Shown one piece after another: positions 59,271 through 64,000 of a stretch of 64,000 nucleotides of DNA (the stretch's first letter is position 1; each line of letters opens with the position of its first letter). This stretch comes from Reticulitermes lucifugus (Eukaryota; Arthropoda; Insecta; Blattodea; Rhinotermitidae), in the NCBI GenBank assembly GCA_026260175.1, contig JAKCWW010000151.1:83468-147467 (forward strand), read 5' to 3'. Position numbers and translations under genes: made by a program. The notes below the pieces were generated by a model. It was not told the DNA's origin and made no database searches. It saw nothing but the letters and a program-made list of their open reading frames with translations.

Positions 59271-59445
59271 CGTTCTTTAGGATACTGGTACAGTAATTAC
59301 GTTTCTGTCGTAACTGTACAACGTTCTTTAGGATACTGCTACAGTAATTACGTTGTTGTCGTAACTGTGCGACATTCTTTGTGATACTGGTACAGTAATT
59401 ACGTTAGTGTAGTAACTGCTATGCTTATGGTACATCTACAGTAAT
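59271..59445. repeat. Minisatellite, 51-bp unit, about 3.5 copies
   Basis: Units start CGTTCTTTAGGATACTG at 59271 and 59322, and CATTCTTTGTGATACTGG at 59373. Each contains TACAGTAATTACGTT and a GT-GTAACTG stretch. A fourth unit is degraded (59424 on). Because 51 is divisible by 3, the plus frame shows a 17-residue repeat (RSLGYWYSNYVSVVTVQ type). Confidence 0.85.
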
Positions 59446-60479
59446 TATGTTCCTATAGGGAGAGGAAATTTCTTACGATCTGGGTACAGTAACGACATTG
59501 CTATGGTAACAAAGCGATGATCCTTTGGAATTGTTTCGCTGGAGTGCCGCTGTCATTGTTAGTACGATCGTTGCGCAAGCGGTCTGTTGTATCTCGTACA
59601 CGTACTTATGAAGTTAAGTGATACAGATACACGTACTTCGAAGTATTAGCTTTGTATTTCCTTTTCTGTGTTATCCTCCTTGAAACAGACGGAACGAGCA
59701 CTGTGCCTCTCCCGCCTTCCGTACCTGCCTTCGAACAAACGAATTTCATATACATATTAAGACTGGCATAAGGCACGTGTATTGTGGCCACAAATGTAAG
59801 TGTTCTTTTTTTGTCAGTTTTAACCCAATATAAATTATTTGTAAAACATTATGTCATGCTCCACAGAGAACAGATTTTCTCCCCCTTAAGAAGACCACTG
59901 GGTTCATGCTGTATGCGGAAAAGGCGCTATTTATTCTGAGATCCTTACAAAACATAAATGCACTGTGTGGCAGAATGCAGAGTTCTTGAATGTTAAACGT
60001 GGTGGTGCATATAGGAACTCGAAGGGTCATTTCGCCAGTGATGTTTCGGACTAGTGTAGGTCATTTGTTAGTTTTTGACTGGTGAAGAACCTAGCAGAAC
60101 TGTCGGAAGGGTCTATTCTGTACGTGGGGAAGCAAGGGCAGGGTGTTTCTGCCGTTCGCCAGTCCGCTGTGGCTGTCGTCATACAAGTGGCCCTCTGCTA
60201 GCCTTCCGCTTCCAAAATTTCACCGGCCAGAATTCTATTCAGTTTGAATGTGAGCACAGACACCGTCACTCCTGCCTAAGGCTACTCATACTTCCAGATT
60301 TCATTTTGCTGTAGGCCGTGAAGACTGACGATCTTGATTTACATTTTACCTGTTCATAACGACATTCATCCCCAAAATTACTCCATACTGCAGGAGTAGG
60401 CCTATTTCGTGGCAAGTAGAACTGTCTATACGAAGTTTATGCTGTGAATTATTCCACGTTCTTTTCTCATACACTAGAT
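59446..60479. other. No recognisable gene
   Basis: Nothing assignable. Confidence 0.55.
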
Positions 60480-60594
60480 CAGGGGTGCACAAATCCTTGA
60501 CGCCAGTTCGCCATGGAACTTGCTTGATGTCACCTTTCTTGAGCCTAGAATATTGAGGTGGATTCTAGATTTTTGGACAATTTGTGCGCCCCTG
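60480..60594. mobile_element. Miniature hAT element (MITE), 115 bp
   Basis: The ends CAGGGGTGCACAAAT (60480-60494) and ATTTGTGCGCCCCTG (60580-60594) are 15-bp inverted repeats with one mismatch, and CAGGGGTG-type ends are typical of hAT. The flanking 8-mers CACTAGAT and CACTATGT agree at 6 of 8 positions, as expected for an aged 8-bp hAT target duplication. There is no coding content. Confidence 0.75.
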
Positions 60595-61384
60595 CACTAT
60601 GTTATGTACTAGTTTTCTACTGCTGCGAAAACTCATTTCATCCAGTGCCAAGATTAAGAATGTATGGAATTCATTGCGTGGTGCTGCCTTGGTGTGAGGG
60701 TAATATTGCCACGTGCCCTTTATTTGTCTACTTACTTTGTATCTCTGACTAGGCCTAATTGTAATCGTGTGTTACATACAAACAGCAAACTCCGTTTCAA
60801 TTTAAAGATGAATCGCGTAATGGAGTTAGGAAAAGTAAGATTAATTTCTGGGACTTAACTGGCGCTTGGAGGCCGTACTCTCCCTCTGAACCTGTCCCAG
60901 AACATCGGAATCCTCAGCTACACCGCTGTGAAAATCTCAAAACATGGCAAAAATCGGAGTTTTGTAACATTATTGCAGGTGGTGATGCATAGTTAAGGTT
61001 GAACGTTATTCCATGCACAGAAGGAATTCTTAAAAATTGTCCGAAAATTTGTATGATCTTTTGATCTGTGTTTGACATTGCATGCAGTTGATATGTTGTG
61101 GCCCATTTTGAGGCACCACGTAGTCTGTGGAGGCACACGTGTCTCTGGTTCAGAACCCCAGGTACTCTTGAATAGAAGGGCTGAACATGCCGGGAATCGA
61201 AACCTGGATCGTCCACCACGTATCCCAGACGACGTTATCCGAGGGCAGCCTGTAAAGGCGTTAGGTTGACTAATCGGTGAACACGCTAGCTCAGCCTGTT
61301 CTGTATCCTTTCGTATACACCTGATTACGATACGAGCTGATACGTTATTGTATTCTGAACTGCTACGACACCGTATAGCTTCGT
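60595..61384. other. No recognised gene; possible SINE remnant at 61100-61240
   Basis: GCCGGGAATCGAAACCTGGA at about 61189 looks like a minus-strand B-box region of a tRNA-derived SINE. CATCCAGTGCCAAGATTAAG near 60639 resembles the family B body on the plus strand. Both are too short to call firmly. Confidence 0.35.
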
Positions 61385-61495
61385 GGGTTATTACCAACGT
61401 TTCGGAGGAACATGCTACCTACATCGCTGCGCAGAACGTCTGTACCTGAAGATAGAGCGGCAGCAGGTTTGACTGAAAGCTAGTAACCACATACA
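61385..61495. repeat. Foldback element, about 110 bp
   Basis: The left arm (GTTATTACCAACGTTTCGGA, GGAACATGCTACCTACATC) pairs with the right arm (CCTGAAGATAGAGCGGCAGC, AGGTTTGACTGAAAGCTAGT, AACCAC), though the pairing is well eroded. The loop is about 25 bp. Confidence 0.55.
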
Positions 61496-62112
61496 GAAGT
61501 ACATGTTGTGGTAAATCGTAGTACCTCGGTATAAGGTTTCTACAATATCGTGTGTCTAGGCCTTTTCTTACGCTTGTGCAGTACGTAGTTAGTGCATTAA
61601 GACTCATCACTTCGCCACCGTGTGAATAGGTTCGGTGGTCTTCCTTTGTTTCTCTGAAGGAAGTAAGAATCGTGTACGGAAAATATGTTTTGGGGCCATA
61701 ATTAAAACCCTTGTTAACCGACTGATCCCAGTCGTTCGGCAGACAGTTAAAAGTAATTAAAAGGAAGAACACGCAAATGTAATCAGCCAATTATTCAAAA
61801 GGCTTTTTTCTTCATTAGTCATAGTAATTAAGAATGAAATAATAATTAACATCCAGAAGTACGTAATGGTAGTGCATTCTGCGTTTATAGAATTTAATAG
61901 CTTAATTCTGTCCAATATCTGTGACCCGAATTCGTTACACGTCGGATTGTCATCGTATATAATTAATATATGCCACAATAAGCAAGTTATTAACAGCCGA
62001 CCGCTTTTGGGTTCATATATTAAAATTGGAAGATACTGACCTGATTATACACTGCCTGCTACAGACTCGTGACTAAACTGTCATTATGCAGAACGATACA
62101 AAACGAAATATA
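61496..62112. other. No recognisable gene
   Basis: A 123-codon minus-strand frame (61419-61790) overlaps the foldback and shows no domain. Confidence 0.5.
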
Positions 62113-62385
62113 AGGCCAAGCTGTCCGTATACATGCCGGGAAGACGTGGGGGAGCGGATGTACAGCTGCACGCATTATTCATCTCGACACTAATGGGGTG
62201 CATGGTCAGCATCACGCTTCGGCCGCTTTGCCGCACCGCCCACCACGACGGTGTTGTGCGCTTCCTGGGTACGCACTGACTAAACAGGCAGGATGGGACC
62301 AAGTTCCGGTTTGCACGCTTTGGAGAAGAAAAGTCTCTGGCCCCTGCTGGCATCCGAACCAGTCCGCAGTCTTGTCGGAATGAAC
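62113..62385 (-). repeat. SINE family B copy with a small insertion
   Basis: Contains AGGCCAAGCTGTCCGTATAC, GGTCAGCATCACGCTTCGGC, a GC-rich insertion around 62232-62265, GGTACGCACTGACTAAACAG, GCACGCTTTGGAGAAGAAAA and GCATCCGAACCAGTCCGC. Confidence 0.75.
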
Positions 62386-63016
62386 CCCGTTCCTACGGAA
62401 TGGTGATCAGAATTTCAATAAACTAAATGTATTTCGTACGAGACGGACAACCTCCATCCTGGTGGAACTTCTTTTTTCTTTCTTTCGTACCTGTCAGATT
62501 TTTATTGCCATTTCAAGTTTTTGTACAGAATTCAAATCCTTCCATGAGAAAACGTCCAAAGTTTTTCATTTACTCTGTACGGTATATATTTATGAGGTTA
62601 GTCATTTTAAGCAACTTAAAAGCCTCCCGCTATAAATACACAAGCCAGTTGAATCCAGCTCACACCGTCGCAGTCTGTTCCTGTTCGCTGTATTTTAATG
62701 GTGTTTCCGTCTGTGTCACAATCTGTCAATTGTAGGGCAGCGTGTTCCTGATCATGACATTACCGATCTTACCATTGTTTGCTGTACATTTGTGTTCGGC
62801 AAACGCTGTTAGAATTTGGTTCGGGGCACATATTGATCAGAGATTGTGCGTGGTTGTTCTCAGTCTGTGAAAATGCCGGGAAGTTACGTCGAAATATTTC
62901 TCGACAGTTTCCTTCCAGATCGTTCTCATCTTCAACCGTGTTAATGCTGCCACGTCACTGGATTCTATGCAATTAGGGTAGTGGCAAAGCGCCTCAGAAT
63001 CGTTCAGTCCAAAACA
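62386..63016. other. No recognised gene; weak half-arm at 62885
   Basis: AAGTTACGTCGAAATATTTC followed by TCTCATCTTCAACCG may be a decayed foldback arm. Nothing else is assignable. Confidence 0.45.
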
Positions 63017-63368
63017 TTGAATAAGCACTAGAGTATCTGGACACAAGATGGAATAAGCACTGGCGTATCAGGAAAAATCATTGGATAGGCAGTAGAGTAT
63101 CAGACCACAACACTGAATAAGCGCTAGAGTATCAGGACACAACATTCAATGAGCACTATAATACCTGGACACACACTGAATAAGCACTAGAGTGTCAGGA
63201 CGAAACATTGAATAAGCACTAGAGTATCTGGACACAAGATTGAATAAGCACTGGAGTGTCAGGTAAAAACATTGGATAAGCAGTAGAGTATCAGGACACA
63301 AGACTGAAAAAGCACTGGAGTGTGATGACACAACATTGAACTGAATTAGCAGAGTGTCAGGCCACAAA
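63017..63368. repeat. Minisatellite, 32-bp unit, about 11 copies
   Basis: The unit approximates TTGAATAAGCACTAGAGTAT followed by C-GGACACAACA. Units begin near 63017, 63049, 63081, 63113, 63145, 63175, 63208, 63240, 63272, 63304 and 63336. Units at 63017 and 63208 are nearly identical. The following ones also pair up (GGAAAAATCA with GGTAAAAACA; AGGCAGTAGAG with AAGCAGTAGAG), which suggests duplication of a block of about 191 bp. Confidence 0.9.
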
Positions 63369-63619
63369 ATCATCTTGATGAATCTCCATTCACCCCACTC
63401 CCCACACCAGCCCAGAAGTGTAAATAAATTATTGCTGTAAGTGGTAGGAAAGTAATCCATAGGTCCACTTTGTTTTCGGTTGAAGGTTTTATACTTTAAT
63501 AGTAATACGATCCATTTTATATTTTCATTGAGGCATCTTATTAGCGTTTCGATTGTTGTGATGTTAACTCGCGTTAGCAGTTCGTAATGTATATTTTAAG
63601 AACCCTCTAAATATATGTA
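63369..63619. other. No recognisable gene
   Basis: Nothing assignable. Confidence 0.55.
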
Positions 63620-63690
63620 TGCGGCCGGGACGCGAGGCTGACCATTTAGCCTCTGTCTAGTGTCGAGATTAAGAATGAGTGGAGATAAGG
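63620..63690 (+). repeat. SINE family B fragment
   Basis: GCGGCCGGGACGCGAGGCTG, ACCATTTAGCC, TCTAGTGTCGAGATTAAGAA and TGAGTGGAG match the body of family B on the plus strand. Confidence 0.6.
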
Positions 63691-63939
63691 ACAACTGTAC
63701 CCTTTTCTTTTGTAAATGCTCGTTTAATATTGCTACATGTGTTTCGTACTGTGAAGTACAAATTCTGAAAACATCTGTAGTTACACGGCAGTTAGGGTTG
63801 TGTTTGACTATTTCTGATGTAGTTCTGACGTAAAGTCACTTTTTGTTGGTATATTTTTATTCCAGTGAACAACTTCTATTGCAGGGGCGCCAACTGTTGA
63901 GGGAAACGTTTCTTTCACTGCTCAGATAAATACAGACAG

Positions 63940-64000
63940 GGGCCGTGCCATGGCTCAGGCGGTTAGTCGCCGGCCTCTCACTGCGGAGGCCCGGGTTCGA
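63940..64000 (+). repeat. SINE family A head, cut by the window edge
   Basis: GGGCCGTGCCATGGCTCAGG, CGGTTAGTCGCCGGCC and GGCCCGGGTTCGA give the cleanest tRNA-like head of the family here, with both A- and B-box positions intact. The rest lies beyond the window. Confidence 0.88.

Noticed and set aside
63017-63368. CRISPR-like array
   Set aside because: Repeats are contiguous with no unique spacers, units diverge, and the context is eukaryotic. It is a minisatellite.
1-64000. LTR retrotransposon
   Set aside because: I looked for paired long direct repeats and gag/pol motifs and saw none. A computed self-alignment would be needed to exclude solo LTRs.

Overview
This window looks like a repeat-dense intergenic or intronic stretch of an insect genome, most likely a cockroach or termite (Blattodea). 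The base composition is AT-rich. There are no operons, no ribosome-binding sites and no long uninterrupted reading frames, and almost everything recognisable is decayed transposable-element sequence. The Blattodea guess rests on my memory that these tRNA-headed SINEs, foldback elements and LINE tails are typical of that group. I could not verify it by search. No host protein-coding gene can be supported, and nearly all the short open frames are chance or repeat-derived.

Five classes of element make up the recognisable part. (1) SINE family A has a tRNA-like head with a GTTCGATCC B box and a unit of about 300 bp. Copies lie at 6372-6540, 22175-23340 (a head-to-tail array of three heads plus a leading tail), 38408-38642 (-), 46930-47173 (-), 48425-48500 and 63940-64000 (cut by the window edge). 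(2) SINE family B has a different tRNA-like head and a body of about 250-260 bp. It has over 20 copies or fragments on both strands, the most complete being 11149-11400 (+) and 20471-20729 (-). A possible third tRNA-headed family is at 24060-24305 (-). (3) Foldback or MITE-like palindromes with arms containing CGAAACGTCGG or CGAAACATG lie at 1287-1426, 18791-19088, 32876-33010, 44305-44465, 48868-49015, 49986-50210, 50236-50376, 50995-51105 and 61385-61495, with single-arm relics elsewhere. (4) Autonomous-element fossils include a DDE transposase C-terminus at 2-237 (+), two different internally deleted mariner transposases at 21312-21700 (-) and 45590-46170 (-), and six 3'-end pieces of LINE reverse-transcriptase ORFs. 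(5) There are two hAT-like nonautonomous elements, at 58039-58712 and 60480-60594.

Layout: 0-20 kb is sparse, with scattered SINE B copies and one large foldback. 20-25 kb is dense in SINEs, with a mariner fossil and the SINE A array. 25-37 kb is mostly unrecognised sequence with LINE tails and a compact palindrome. 37-52 kb mixes LINE, mariner, SINE and foldback elements and ends in a cluster of palindromes at 49986-51105. 52-57 kb shows almost nothing recognisable. 57-64 kb holds the hAT elements and two minisatellites (51-bp and 32-bp units).

Nothing here amounts to a new working gene system. The most distinctive observations are the tandem SINE array, the palindrome cluster, the two deletion-type mariner relics and the minisatellite with apparent higher-order periodicity.
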